Below are positions 51,927 to 61,308 of a stretch of 64,000 bases of DNA, piece by piece. The stretch is from NCBI RefSeq assembly GCF_021215455.1, contig NZ_JAJPWV010000002.1, positions 1-64,000 of the forward strand. The letters run 5' to 3'. The DNA comes from Mucilaginibacter roseus (GTDB taxonomy: Bacteria; Bacteroidota; Bacteroidia; Sphingobacteriales; Sphingobacteriaceae). The notes below the pieces were generated by a model. The model searched no databases and was not told the DNA's origin. It saw only the letters and a program-made list of their open reading frames with translations. The position numbers were made by a program, and so were the translations under genes. Every line of letters begins with the position of its first letter. The first letter of the stretch is position 1.

Positions 51927-52328
51927 TTAAAATCTTACCGGCATAGTAAATGCAAATCTGACAGGTTCACCGTTTTGCATTGCCGGTTTCCATTTAGGCA
52001 TTTTACGCAAAACACGTATTGCTTCCTGATCTGCGTCTTCACTCAAACTTTTTACAGCTCTGAATTCATTTGTACTCCCATCCTTTTCAATCACGAATGA
52101 CACCTCAACCAATCCATGTACTCCACGGTATCTTTTATGTTTTTCGATGAACTTAAATAATTGAATTAAGCCGCCCGGATACATAGGTAGTACATCTTGC
52201 TGTTCAGCCTCAACTTGTGGTTGTTCCTCTAATTCTCTTCCTAATGAGTCCAATCTTTCAGGCGCATCCTGTGCTTTAAGCACTAACGAAAATGCAGCAA
52301 ATAAAACTGTGAATAAGGTTTTTTTCAT
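51927..52328 (-). CDS. exported TonB C-terminal-domain protein, tandem paralogue
   Basis: A 133-residue protein starting at the ATG at 52328 (MKKTLFTVLFAAFSLVLKAQ); a GTG at 52334 is less likely. A signal peptide is followed by a short acidic segment and a TonB_C domain (GLVEVSFVIEKDGSTNEFRA and SLSEDADQEAIRVLRKMPKW). It shares SLSEDAD plus K-W-x-P with the downstream gene, so the pair arose by duplication. Neither has a membrane anchor. Confidence 0.82.
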   Translation of the reverse strand: MKKTLFTVLFAAFSLVLKAQDAPERLDSLGRELEEQPQVEAEQQDVLPMYPGGLIQLFKFIEKHKRYRGVHGLVEVSFVIEKDGSTNEFRAVKSLSEDADQEAIRVLRKMPKWKPAMQNGEPVRFAFTMPVRF

Positions 52329-52344
52329 AACCACAAATGTATTA

Positions 52345-53319
52345 CTAATAATCCCTCACCATCAACCCATCGGCAAATTCCTGCAAAAATTGCTTTTGGT
52401 TTTCAGCTACGCTGATAGCAGTGAGGTATTGATAGGCTTTTTCGACATAGCCACTCATGGCCTCTTCGGCTTGTTGCTTTACTTGCAGATTATTGTAAAC
52501 CTCGGTTACAGCGGCTACCTTTTCGGCAGGCTCATATGTACGTGCGGCGAGCCAGTAATGTAAATTGATCGCGTCATCGTTCTTAGCCAGTTCAAGGGCC
52601 TTGATGAGCAGGTATGTTTTTTTATTGGAGAGGATATCACCACCTACCTGCTTGCCAAATTTTTTCGGGTCGCCATAGACATCCAAAATATCATCCTGCA
52701 ATTGGAAGGCTATACCCAGGTTAACGCCAAAGTGGTAAATGTTCTCCGCATCTGCAATGCTTGCCCCGCCGATAAGCGCGCCAATGCGCAAAGCACCACC
52801 CAACAGCACGGCCGTTTTCAAGCGAATCATGTCGATATATTCTTCAACGGCAACGGTGTTGTGCTGCTCAAAGTTCATGTCATACTGCTGGCCTTCGCAT
52901 ACGCCCTGGGCGGTTTCGTTGAAAATATCCAGCACCGGGCGCAGTATGCGGTCATCAACCTGCATCATCAGCTTGTTGGCCTCCACCATCATTACATCGC
53001 CAGAAAGGATGGCGATATTGCTGTTCCATTTTTCATGCACCGTAGCTTTGCCACGCCTCAAAGGGGCGTTATCCATAATATCATCATGCATCAGCGTAAA
53101 ATTATGGAACACCTCAATAGCCAACGCAGGCTGCACGGCCGCCTCAACATCGCCGCCAAACATATCGCAAGCCATTAACACCAGTGCCGGGCGCAGGCGT
53201 TTGCCGCCCAGCGTAAGGATGTAGCGTATCGGCTCATAAAGTTCGGCAGGTTGTGCAGGTAAGGTATAGCGGTTCAGCGCTTCGGATATTATATCCTGCA
53301 GTTCGGCAAGTTTCTTCAC
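52345..53319 (-). CDS. polyprenyl (isoprenyl) diphosphate synthase
   Basis: A 324-residue all-helical prenyltransferase. The first Asp-rich motif DDIMD is at 79-83 with LRRGKATVHEKWNSNIAILSGD (residues about 86-107) after it, and the second is QLQDDILDVYGDPKKFGKQV. Both are intact. Residues before the first motif (FHNFTLMH, bulky aromatics) suggest a medium to long product such as octaprenyl for menaquinone, but chain length is inference. It is 13 bases from RNase R and probably belongs to one minus-strand unit with it. Confidence 0.92.
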   Translation of the reverse strand: MKKLAELQDIISEALNRYTLPAQPAELYEPIRYILTLGGKRLRPALVLMACDMFGGDVEAAVQPALAIEVFHNFTLMHDDIMDNAPLRRGKATVHEKWNSNIAILSGDVMMVEANKLMMQVDDRILRPVLDIFNETAQGVCEGQQYDMNFEQHNTVAVEEYIDMIRLKTAVLLGGALRIGALIGGASIADAENIYHFGVNLGIAFQLQDDILDVYGDPKKFGKQVGGDILSNKKTYLLIKALELAKNDDAINLHYWLAARTYEPAEKVAAVTEVYNNLQVKQQAEEAMSGYVEKAYQYLTAISVAENQKQFLQEFADGLMVRDY

Positions 53320-53332
53320 CCGGCAAATATAA

Positions 53333-55468
53333 TTACTCCTGCACTAATGAAAAATCAATTTGCTTTTTTGTCAAATCAACGTTCTTTACCTTAACTTTCA
53401 CCTCGTCGCCAAGCTGGTAAACCTTCTTCTTGCGCTGACCTATGATGGCGTAATTCTTTTCATCCAAAGTATAAAAATCATCGCTTATATCGCGCAGGCG
53501 TATCATGCCCTCGCATTTGTTTTCAATGATCTCTACATACATGCCCCACTCGGTAACGCCGGATATGATACCCGCGTAAGTATTGCCCACCTGATCGGCC
53601 AGGTATTCAGCCTGTTTATATTTTACGGATGAACGTTCCGCATCGGCAGCTTTTTTCTCCATTTGGGAGCTATGTACGCACAGCTTTTCATAATGCTCGG
53701 CATTGGCCGACTGGCCACCGTTCAAATAATGAAATAGCAAACGGTGCACCATTACATCCGGGTAACGGCGTATGGGTGAGGTAAAATGGGTGTAATGATC
53801 AAAGGCCAGGCCGTAATGACTGGTACCTTTTGTAGTGTAAATTGCCTTTGCCATTGAGCGTATGGCCAAATGGGTAAGCACATTCTGCTCCTTTTTACCT
53901 TCAACGCTTTCCATCAAATGGTTTAGTGAGCGGGCCACTTCCTTATCGCTCTTGGTATTTATTTTATAGCCAAACCGCGACGCAAATTGCGCAAAGCTGG
54001 CCAGGGTTTCGGGCTTAGGAGCGTCGTGAACGCGGTAAACAAAAGTGAACTTATGTTTGCCCTTACCTTTTTTACTAACAAATTCAGCCACCTTGCGGTT
54101 AGCCAGCAGCATAAAGTCTTCAATCAGCTTATGCGCATCCTTACGCTCCTTTACATACACACCAATTGGCCGGCTTTGCTCATCCAGCTTAAATTTAACC
54201 TCGGTTGTTTCAAAGCTGATAGCGCCTGCTTTAAATTTACGATCGCGTAAAATGTAGGCCAGTTCATTAAGTTTTAGTATTTCCTCGCTGTATTCACCTG
54301 CTTTGTCCTCAATTATTTGCTGTACTTCCTCGTAAGTAAAGCGCCTGTTAGAGTGGATTACCGTTTTGCCAAACCATTCGGTTACAATATTGGCGTTTTC
54401 ATCCAGCTCGAAAACCGCAGCAAAGCACAACTTGTCTTCGTTAGGGCGAAGCGAGCATAGTCCGTTTGATAGCCTTTCGGGCAGCATTGGGATAACCCTG
54501 TCAACCAGATAAACCGAAGTACCGCGCTCAAAAGCCTCTTTATCCAATGCGGAATCGGGCTCTATATAATGTGCTACGTCAGCTATATGAACACCAACCT
54601 CGTAGTTGCCGTTCTCCAGTTTTTTAAAGGATATGGCGTCATCAAAATCCTTGGCATCGTATGGGTCAATCGTGATGGTGAGTACCTCCCGGAAATCACG
54701 GCGTTTGGCGATCTCTTCCTCGGTGATAGCTTCAGTAATGGATTCCGCCTCTTGCTCCACTTCTGCGGGGAATGAAAGCGGGAAACCATACTCCGCCAAT
54801 ATGGCGTTCATCTCGGTATCGTTTTCGCCTTGCTTACCCAGGATGTGCTTTATCCTGCCTACCGGATTTTTGGCACCGGCAGGCCAATCGGTTATCTCGG
54901 CAACCGCTTTTTCGCCGTTGCGGGCACCGTCAAGTTGCTCCAGCGGAATAAAAATATCATGCAGCATTTTCCGGTCGTCCGGAATTAAAAAGGCATAGTG
55001 CTGTGATAGTTTTAAGATACCGGTAAACTCCATTTTGCGGCGTTCCAGTATTTCAATCACCTCACCTTCCTTGCGGCGGCCTTTGCTTTTGGCATAAACG
55101 TAAACTTTTACACGGTCGCCATTAAGTGCTGTGCGCAGCTTACGCGGAGCCACAAAAATATCGTCTTCGGTTTCGTCGTCAGTAACTATAAAGGCGGAGC
55201 CATCATTAGTCATATCCACCTTACCTTCAACAAAAGTTTTAAGCTCCAGCAGTTGGAACTTTCCCGGGGATATTTGCTTAATGGTATCTTTTTTTGATTC
55301 TTCTTTCAGAATCTCCAAAATAATATCACGCGATTCAGGATCGCGCACATTTAATTTAGCCGATACTTGTTTATAGTTTAACGGCGTGTTGCCGTTCTCT
55401 TCAAATACGCCCAGCACCATTTGTGTGAGCACTTGTTTTATGGTAGAATTACTTTTCTTTTTTGACAT
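53333..55468 (-). CDS. rnr: ribonuclease R
   Basis: A 711-residue 3'-5' exoribonuclease. The ATG at 55468 (MSKKKSNSTIKQVLTQM) is preferred over the upstream MCFDIYF start. An N-terminal winged-helix region is followed by cold-shock domains, the RNB catalytic domain and a C-terminal S1 domain. The RNB domain is visible as RDFREVLTITIDPYDAKDFDDAISF (residues about 258-282), with the catalytic Asp cluster DxxDxDD; DRVIPMLPERLSNGLCSLRP and the conserved Tyr region follow. The S1 domain is GNTYAGIISGVTEWGMYVEI. A palindrome ACACTTAAGTGT sits just before the start. It degrades structured RNA and rRNA fragments. Confidence 0.95.
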   Translation of the reverse strand: MSKKKSNSTIKQVLTQMVLGVFEENGNTPLNYKQVSAKLNVRDPESRDIILEILKEESKKDTIKQISPGKFQLLELKTFVEGKVDMTNDGSAFIVTDDETEDDIFVAPRKLRTALNGDRVKVYVYAKSKGRRKEGEVIEILERRKMEFTGILKLSQHYAFLIPDDRKMLHDIFIPLEQLDGARNGEKAVAEITDWPAGAKNPVGRIKHILGKQGENDTEMNAILAEYGFPLSFPAEVEQEAESITEAITEEEIAKRRDFREVLTITIDPYDAKDFDDAISFKKLENGNYEVGVHIADVAHYIEPDSALDKEAFERGTSVYLVDRVIPMLPERLSNGLCSLRPNEDKLCFAAVFELDENANIVTEWFGKTVIHSNRRFTYEEVQQIIEDKAGEYSEEILKLNELAYILRDRKFKAGAISFETTEVKFKLDEQSRPIGVYVKERKDAHKLIEDFMLLANRKVAEFVSKKGKGKHKFTFVYRVHDAPKPETLASFAQFASRFGYKINTKSDKEVARSLNHLMESVEGKKEQNVLTHLAIRSMAKAIYTTKGTSHYGLAFDHYTHFTSPIRRYPDVMVHRLLFHYLNGGQSANAEHYEKLCVHSSQMEKKAADAERSSVKYKQAEYLADQVGNTYAGIISGVTEWGMYVEIIENKCEGMIRLRDISDDFYTLDEKNYAIIGQRKKKVYQLGDEVKVKVKNVDLTKKQIDFSLVQE

Positions 55469-55572
55469 AAAGTAGATATCGAAACACACTTAAGTGTTCA
55501 GTGATCGGTCAGTTAATTAAACAGTCCAATCTGTTTAACACTCAAATATAGCTAAAGTGTTTTGGTATGTTG

Positions 55573-57264
55573 TTAATCCGGAATAGCAGATATAAGTGAA
55601 CGTGTATATTCCTCCTTAGGATTGTTATAGATATCTTCCGGAAAACCCTGCTCAACAATACGCCCTTTGTTCATGACTATCATACGGTCGGATATGTGTT
55701 TAATCACCGCCAGATCATGCGAGATGAAGATGTAACTCAGCTTAAACTCTTCCTGCAAATCGCGAAGCAGGTTAAGCACTTGCGCCTGCACGGATACATC
55801 CAGCGCGGAAACCGACTCATCGCAGATAATGAATTTAGGTTGTAATACCAATGCCCTCGCGATAACGATGCGCTGCCTTTGCCCGCCCGAAAACTCGTGC
55901 GGGTAACGTTTAACATGTTGCGGCAGAAGGCCTACCCTTTCCAGCACTTCCTTTATTTTTTGACGCCGGTTGGCATCGTTAATATATAGCTGATGAACCT
56001 GTAGCGGCTCAAGCAAAGCTTGCCCTATGGATAGCCGCGGGTTAAGGGATGAATACGGATCCTGAAAAATGATCTGTATATCCCGACGCATACGGCGCAT
56101 TTCGGTATTGCTTAAGCTGCATAAATCAATACCTTCAAAACTTAAGTTGCCTTTTGTAGGCTCAATCAACCTCAAAATACTGCGGCCAAGTGTGGTTTTA
56201 CCACAACCCGACTCACCCACCAACCCCAATGTTTCACCGGGGAAAACGTCAAATCTCACATCATCTACCGCTTTGATCACTTCATGACTTGTGCCAAACA
56301 GCCCCTTTTTAACCGGATACCAGGTGCTTAATCCATCAACCTTGAGGATAGGTTCGTTAGCATAAAGCTCTTGCCGTCGTGCATACAACTCGCCTGGCTC
56401 GTAAGCGTAGCGGCCGCACATCTCTTTAACACACAGCTCATCACCTGCTTGCAAAAAATCGGCAACGGTAGGCAGTTTTTTCAGCAACCTGTGCGGCGAT
56501 GGCCGGCAAGCCAACAGGCCCTTAGTATAGGCTTTTTCAGGGGCGTTGTATAATTGTTCTATCGGTGCTTCTTCAATTACCTCACCTTTATACATCACTA
56601 ACACGCGGTCGGCTATATACCGTATTACCCCCAGATCATGCGAGATGAAGATGAGGCTCATGCCCCGTTCTTTTTTCAACTTTAAAAGCAGCTCAATGAT
56701 GTTCTTTTGTACGGTCACGTCCAGCGCGGTAGTAGGCTCATCGGCTATCAGTAATTCAGGGTTACAGGATAAAGCCATGGCGATCATCACGCGCTGTTTT
56801 TGCCCGCCCGAAAGCTGATGCGGATAGCTATCGAAAATAGCTTCGGGCCGGGGTAGCTGTACTTCTTTAAATAAAGCGATTGCCGCTTCGCGCGCTCCTG
56901 CTTTGGATTTATTAAGATGGGTAATTATGGCTTCAGCCACCTGGAAACCGCAGGTAAGCACCGGGTTAAGCGAGGTCATGGGTTCCTGGAAAATCATGGC
57001 CATGCGATTGCCGCGCACTTGCTGCATATCGCGTTCGGCAAGTTCAAATATATCCTGATCGTTCAGCCAAACTTTGCCGCGCACTTTCGCCTGCTTATCC
57101 AAAAGACGCATCACGGCCAGCGAGGTAATGGATTTACCTGAACCGGACTCACCTACTATACCCAGCGTTTCACCCTTATTGATTTGGAATGAGACGCCTT
57201 TCACCGCTTCAAAGAAACTATTTTGCGTTTTAAAGCTGATATGTAAGTCCTCAACCCTAAGCAT
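55573..57264 (-). CDS. fused dipeptide/nickel-type ABC transporter ATP-binding protein
   Basis: A 563-residue protein containing two complete ATPase domains in tandem, equivalent to DppD plus DppF. Domain one has Walker A GIVGESGSGKS, signature SGGQKQR and Walker B LLIADEPT. Domain two has LVGESGCGKTT, SGGQRQR and FIICDESVSALD. Each carries the oligopeptide-type C-terminal extension; the linker with a Cys pair (CVKEMCGRYAYEPGEL) may hold the first domain's iron-sulphur-like region. No permease or substrate-binding gene is adjacent, so it serves a remote or unlinked system. The start overlaps the PolB-like gene stop by one base. Confidence 0.9.
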   Translation of the reverse strand: MLRVEDLHISFKTQNSFFEAVKGVSFQINKGETLGIVGESGSGKSITSLAVMRLLDKQAKVRGKVWLNDQDIFELAERDMQQVRGNRMAMIFQEPMTSLNPVLTCGFQVAEAIITHLNKSKAGAREAAIALFKEVQLPRPEAIFDSYPHQLSGGQKQRVMIAMALSCNPELLIADEPTTALDVTVQKNIIELLLKLKKERGMSLIFISHDLGVIRYIADRVLVMYKGEVIEEAPIEQLYNAPEKAYTKGLLACRPSPHRLLKKLPTVADFLQAGDELCVKEMCGRYAYEPGELYARRQELYANEPILKVDGLSTWYPVKKGLFGTSHEVIKAVDDVRFDVFPGETLGLVGESGCGKTTLGRSILRLIEPTKGNLSFEGIDLCSLSNTEMRRMRRDIQIIFQDPYSSLNPRLSIGQALLEPLQVHQLYINDANRRQKIKEVLERVGLLPQHVKRYPHEFSGGQRQRIVIARALVLQPKFIICDESVSALDVSVQAQVLNLLRDLQEEFKLSYIFISHDLAVIKHISDRMIVMNKGRIVEQGFPEDIYNNPKEEYTRSLISAIPD

Positions 57265-57974
57265 CAGCCGCCAACAATAGTTACATTTTCATCAGGAATT
57301 AATGGTTCGCCGCGAAAGCGTCTCAACAGTTGCGCGGTAGCCACCACATCCTTTTGGCAATAAGTACAAATACGCTCCAACTCATCTTCAACCCAGTACA
57401 CATGGCCAACCTGGCTGCCGTCAATATCATCCTTTGGGGTGGGAATATCAAAAATAGCCGTAAGCAGGCTTAGCGAGGTATAATTTTTATAATCGCCAAA
57501 CTTCCACAGGTCCATTGTATCAATATGGTTTATCTCCCAGGGTTTTTTACCCGATAGTTCCAACTGTGATGGATGCTTAATGCCGTGGATGAGCATACGG
57601 CGGCAGATATACGGGAAATCAAATTCCTTGCCGTTGTGCGCGCAAAGTACCTGGTTAGGCGGCTGGCTGTTCAGCAAGCGGGCAAAGTCATGCAGCAACT
57701 CTTTTTCATCATGCCCGGCAAAGGATTTGATACGCAGGCCAACCCTTTGTCCGCCGGTAAAAATACCTACCGAGATACAAACTATCTTACCAAACTCAGC
57801 CCAAATACCCGCCCGCTCATAAAAAGCCGCCGCGCTTTCATCCTTACGCTGATACTGGGTTTTGGCATCCCATAGGTTTTGCATGTTTCCAGGCACTTCA
57901 TCAAAACTCGCGTATTGTGGCACGGTTTCAATATCAAGCACCATTATGTTATACAGATCGTACTGCTCAAGCAT
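57264..57974 (-). CDS. PolB-like 3'-5' exonuclease (predicted)
   Basis: A 236-residue DEDDy-type exonuclease of the Rhodanobacter-like PolB-exonuclease family. Exo I is MVLDIETVPQ (D-I-E-T), Exo II is LCAHNGKEFDFPYICRRML, and Exo III is YCQKDVVATAQLL, so all catalytic residues are present. A start at 57944 (MVLDIET) is also possible, but the 10 extra residues (MLEQYDLYNI) fit. It is translationally coupled to the ABC ATPase gene by TGATG. It is a third 3'-5' exonuclease-like activity in the window after RecQ-linked repair and the DnaQ-type protein. Confidence 0.85.
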   Translation of the reverse strand: MLEQYDLYNIMVLDIETVPQYASFDEVPGNMQNLWDAKTQYQRKDESAAAFYERAGIWAEFGKIVCISVGIFTGGQRVGLRIKSFAGHDEKELLHDFARLLNSQPPNQVLCAHNGKEFDFPYICRRMLIHGIKHPSQLELSGKKPWEINHIDTMDLWKFGDYKNYTSLSLLTAIFDIPTPKDDIDGSQVGHVYWVEDELERICTYCQKDVVATAQLLRRFRGEPLIPDENVTIVGG

Positions 57975-58018
57975 CAGTTAGTAGAATTTTACTGCCAAGA
58001 TAAGCATTCGCCCCGGTT

Positions 58019-60409
58019 TTACTTATCCTTATCCAGCACCTCAAAATTTATAACGGTGGTATTGCCGTAGGCGTCAACCAGCGTAAGCTTATGTTTTCCG
58101 GGAGACGGGTTGAGCGCCATCTGGTGCAGATCATGGCTTTCGCCTACATATTTATCATCCAGGTGCCAATATATTTTTACGCCTGACTCACGGTGTGCCG
58201 CATTGCAGACCATACGCCCGCGCTCGCCATCAGCCTCTAACGGCACATAAACCTTTGCGCCGTTTTTAGGGTAGATCACTTCCATGGGGTTCACATTCTC
58301 CTGTGTGCAACCGGCCCTGAAAGGAGGCAGTAACTGATATTGATAGCTTTTTGATTTATAGTAATACTCCATAGATGGCGGTAACACAAACCAGCCTTTG
58401 TTTTGGATTCGCTCCGGTGTTTCACAATCGGTAGTTACCTGCCATTTTCCATCCATAGACAAGTGTACCATTTGGTGCCACGGACAAACCTTTGCTTTCA
58501 GGCCGCCGCGCGGTACCCACTGCTCGGTTGCATGGTCGCAATACTGCCCTGCACGGTAACCACTTTCGGGGCAAACACTAATCTTCACCATATCGCGCAC
58601 GGGCATTTCAAACCAATCGCGCGCCGAAGGCAACAGCTTAAAAATATCAAACAAAACCGGTGCCGCGGTAGTTATACCCGTTAAACCCGGCCGGCCTTCG
58701 CCATCGGTATTACCCACCCAAACACCAACCACATATTTTGGCGTAACGCCAATGGCCCAGCCATCGCGAAAACCAAAGCTGGTGCCCGTTTTCCAGGCAA
58801 CGCGCTGCGACGAGCTGAACTGCTGCCATAATAACTCCTCTCCGGGCCGCATTACCTCTTCCATGGCTTGCAGGGTATAATAGATGGAGCCTGCATCAAG
58901 CAGGCCATTCTTTTGCAATTCAGGTTTTGCTTTTTCGGTTACAGAGTAAATCGGGTGATGCCAATCGGCAGGATTATACTTACCTCCATTTCTGTTGTAG
59001 TGGTTAAGTACACGCGCCATAGCGGCATAATTACCGGTTAGCTCCCATAAGGTATTTTCGCCCCCACCTAATATCAGGGCGAGGCCATAGTGATCGGCGG
59101 GTTTGGTTAAAGTGGTGATGCCTGTCTGCTTTAAAAAATCATAAAACCGCTCATACTTATACTGCTGCAGCATTTTAACCGCGGGCACGTTCAGCGAGCG
59201 CGAAAGCGCCTTCGATGCCGTAACCGCCCCGTCATAACCCAAATCAAAATTTTCGGGATGGTAACCGGCTATTTGCGTAGGTACATCCGGTATCAGGCTG
59301 TTGGGCAATATAAACCCGTCGTTCAGCATGGCAGCGTAAAGCAATGGCTTTAGTGTGCTACCCGGACTACGCGGTGCGTTTACGACGTTAACATCACTTT
59401 CCAGCTGGCCTTCGCCGGGATGGAAGATATTGCCTGCATAAGCCAGTGCCGCGCCGGTTTCCACATCAAGCACCACGGCGGCAATGTTGTTAATATCGTT
59501 AGCCCGAAGTACCTGGTGATGCCGTTCCAGAATGTTACTTACCTGCTGTTGCAGATCGGCTTTAACAGTGGTTTTTATCCTGGTGTCTCCCGCGGTATGG
59601 TTACGCCTGTAATCGGCCTTGAACACCTGCAGCAGGTGCGGGGCAGTTTGCGGTAAAGCAACGGGCCTGTCAGGAACAGGTTCAAGTTTGGCGAGGTTGG
59701 CGGTAGTGTTGTCTATTATCCCTTCGGATGCCAATTTATCTAAGAGCTTATTACGCTTTTTGAGCAGCACTGTTCTGTTTTTTCCGGGATGCACCAGCGA
59801 CGGTGCGTTGGGTAATACGGCCATAGCTGCCATTTCTCCCCAGGACAACTTATCCGGACTGCGCCCGAAATAACGCCAAGAAGCGGCATCGAGCCCGATA
59901 ACATTACTGCCGAATGGCGCGTTACTTGCGTATAAAGCCAGTATCTCGTCCTTGCTGTAACCAAGTTCGAGCCGCAGGGCCATAAATATTTCGATCAGTT
60001 TGTTCCATACGGTACGCCGGTGGTTGGTAGCCATACGGATAACCTGCATACTTAATGTACTGCCCCCGCTGGTGACATGACCAGCCTTAATGCTCCTGTT
60101 GACGGCCCTGCCAAATGCCAACGGATCAAACCCCGGATGATACATGAAACGCTTGTCTTCAAAGGTGATAATACACTGCTTAAATTTTTCTGGAACACTA
60201 TCGTTATAAGGAAAACGCCACTGCCCGTCGGCCGCTATGGATGCGCCTAAAAGCTGCCCCTTATCATCATCAATTACATACGAGGTTGGTTTATTAAACA
60301 GTGGCTTGGGCAGGCAAAAGATGAAGAGAACAAGCAGGATAAGCAACACGGCTAACGCCATGAGGCGTTTGGGTTTGCTGAGCCATTTAAGTATAGGATG
60401 CTTTGCCAT
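58019..60409 (-). CDS. pbpC: penicillin-binding protein 1C
   Basis: A 796-residue inner-membrane bifunctional peptidoglycan synthase. A membrane helix (about 18-33) precedes the GT51 glycosyltransferase with ITFEDKRFMYHPGFDP (catalytic Glu84) and GGSTLSMQVIRM. The transpeptidase has S351-T-L-K354 (SPGSTLKP), and the later KTGTSFGFRDGWAIG is the K-T-G motif. A C-terminal BiPBP_C beta domain follows (about 690-795). The alpha-2-macroglobulin gene that often neighbours pbpC is not present here. It is 44 bases from the preceding gene. Confidence 0.95.
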   Translation of the reverse strand: MAKHPILKWLSKPKRLMALAVLLILLVLFIFCLPKPLFNKPTSYVIDDDKGQLLGASIAADGQWRFPYNDSVPEKFKQCIITFEDKRFMYHPGFDPLAFGRAVNRSIKAGHVTSGGSTLSMQVIRMATNHRRTVWNKLIEIFMALRLELGYSKDEILALYASNAPFGSNVIGLDAASWRYFGRSPDKLSWGEMAAMAVLPNAPSLVHPGKNRTVLLKKRNKLLDKLASEGIIDNTTANLAKLEPVPDRPVALPQTAPHLLQVFKADYRRNHTAGDTRIKTTVKADLQQQVSNILERHHQVLRANDINNIAAVVLDVETGAALAYAGNIFHPGEGQLESDVNVVNAPRSPGSTLKPLLYAAMLNDGFILPNSLIPDVPTQIAGYHPENFDLGYDGAVTASKALSRSLNVPAVKMLQQYKYERFYDFLKQTGITTLTKPADHYGLALILGGGENTLWELTGNYAAMARVLNHYNRNGGKYNPADWHHPIYSVTEKAKPELQKNGLLDAGSIYYTLQAMEEVMRPGEELLWQQFSSSQRVAWKTGTSFGFRDGWAIGVTPKYVVGVWVGNTDGEGRPGLTGITTAAPVLFDIFKLLPSARDWFEMPVRDMVKISVCPESGYRAGQYCDHATEQWVPRGGLKAKVCPWHQMVHLSMDGKWQVTTDCETPERIQNKGWFVLPPSMEYYYKSKSYQYQLLPPFRAGCTQENVNPMEVIYPKNGAKVYVPLEADGERGRMVCNAAHRESGVKIYWHLDDKYVGESHDLHQMALNPSPGKHKLTLVDAYGNTTVINFEVLDKDK

Positions 60410-60433
60410 GCAGCGGCTAACTTACTATTTTTT

Positions 60434-60459
60434 TGTCATGCTGAGCTTGTCAAAGCATC
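60434..60459. repeat. REP-like element TGTCATGCTGAGCTTGTC
   Basis: The 26-base segment starting TGTCATGCTGAGCTTGTC and ending AAAGCATC matches a widespread intergenic REP-type sequence in Bacteroidota and other bacteria. A partial inverted copy lies at 60487-60501. Confidence 0.65.
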
Positions 60460-60486
60460 AGTGAACTATTCTTCCCCACACACGCA

Positions 60487-60501
60487 CCCTTCGACAAGCT
60501 T
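60487..60501. repeat. partial inverted REP-like element
   Basis: CACCCTTCGACAAGCTTA-like bases here contain ACAAGCT, complementary to AGCTTGT of the copy at 60434-60459. The pair could form a stem-loop between the two genes. Confidence 0.5.
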
Positions 60502-60537
60502 ATATAGATAAAATATTGATTAAACATCAAGTTATTC

Positions 60538-61179
60538 TCACCTGCCGCTGCTTTCCGTATCCCCTTCGCGCTCTACTAAAACAGATCCCCCACGCGAAAA
60601 GTACTTGTACATGTACGGGTCTTTAAGTTTAATAATCATTATGCCTTTGCGGGTGCTGGCATGTACTACGTAGCCGTTTTGCAGATACACTCCGACGTGA
60701 CTGAACTGACGGCCGTCGAAGTCAAAGAAAACCAGGTCGCCTTCCTTTAATTCTTCTTCATACTTGCGCTTGATAAAGTTGATCTGCGTGTTTGTTGAGC
60801 GGGGCATGTTCTCAATGTCATAAACCTCCTGCTGTAAACGGTATACAAAGCCTGAGCAATCTATACCATCCTTTTCAAGGCCACCATATTTGTAAGGCAC
60901 GCCCATCCATTCATTTAAAAAACTGTATAAACGGCCATTTTTTATATCGCTTTTCTTAACACCCATTATGGCCGAATATTTCTCCGCGTCATCTTTATCC
61001 GGCTTTTCCATTACGTATGGCCCCATGCGTTTTATGGTAGGGCCTGTGGGCTGTACAATCACTCCGCCATTGTTACCATAAACCGGGCGCTGCGTTTTTT
61101 TTATGCTACTGCATGATGACAGTATAAAAGCTGATATTACAAATATAAATAACGGCTTACCCGTTGATAGTGATGCCAT
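60538..61179 (-). CDS. NlpC/P60-family (C40) lipoprotein peptidase
   Basis: A 213-residue lipoprotein. ATG at 61179 starts the signal MASLSTGKPLFIFVISAFIL with lipobox Cys23; the upstream 38 codons would put a hydrophilic segment before it. The C40 peptidase domain has DCSGFVYRLQ (Cys108), FSHVGVYL (His161) and VVHASTRKG (His173), a full Cys-His-His triad. It cleaves peptidoglycan peptides, typically gamma-D-Glu-diaminopimelate bonds. It likely works in wall turnover with pbpC, 128 bases away on the same strand, though separated by REP-like repeats. Its upstream region is divergent from the DUF6624-TonB gene. Confidence 0.9.
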   Translation of the reverse strand: MASLSTGKPLFIFVISAFILSSCSSIKKTQRPVYGNNGGVIVQPTGPTIKRMGPYVMEKPDKDDAEKYSAIMGVKKSDIKNGRLYSFLNEWMGVPYKYGGLEKDGIDCSGFVYRLQQEVYDIENMPRSTNTQINFIKRKYEEELKEGDLVFFDFDGRQFSHVGVYLQNGYVVHASTRKGIMIIKLKDPYMYKYFSRGGSVLVEREGDTESSGR

Positions 61180-61308
61180 TGTATTAAAGTTTGTTTTAGC
61201 TTTACGCTTTGTAAGGCTTAAACGATACAGTATCCCAAAGTTAGTTTTATAGTCGGGGAAATATAAATAAGTTAAGTAACTTTTTGTAAACAAGGCGATC
61301 TAATCAAC

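Noticed and set aside
55486..55497. ACACTTAAGTGT palindrome upstream of RNase R
   Set aside because: It is short, AT-rich and not matched elsewhere in the window; chance is likely and no regulator suggests itself.
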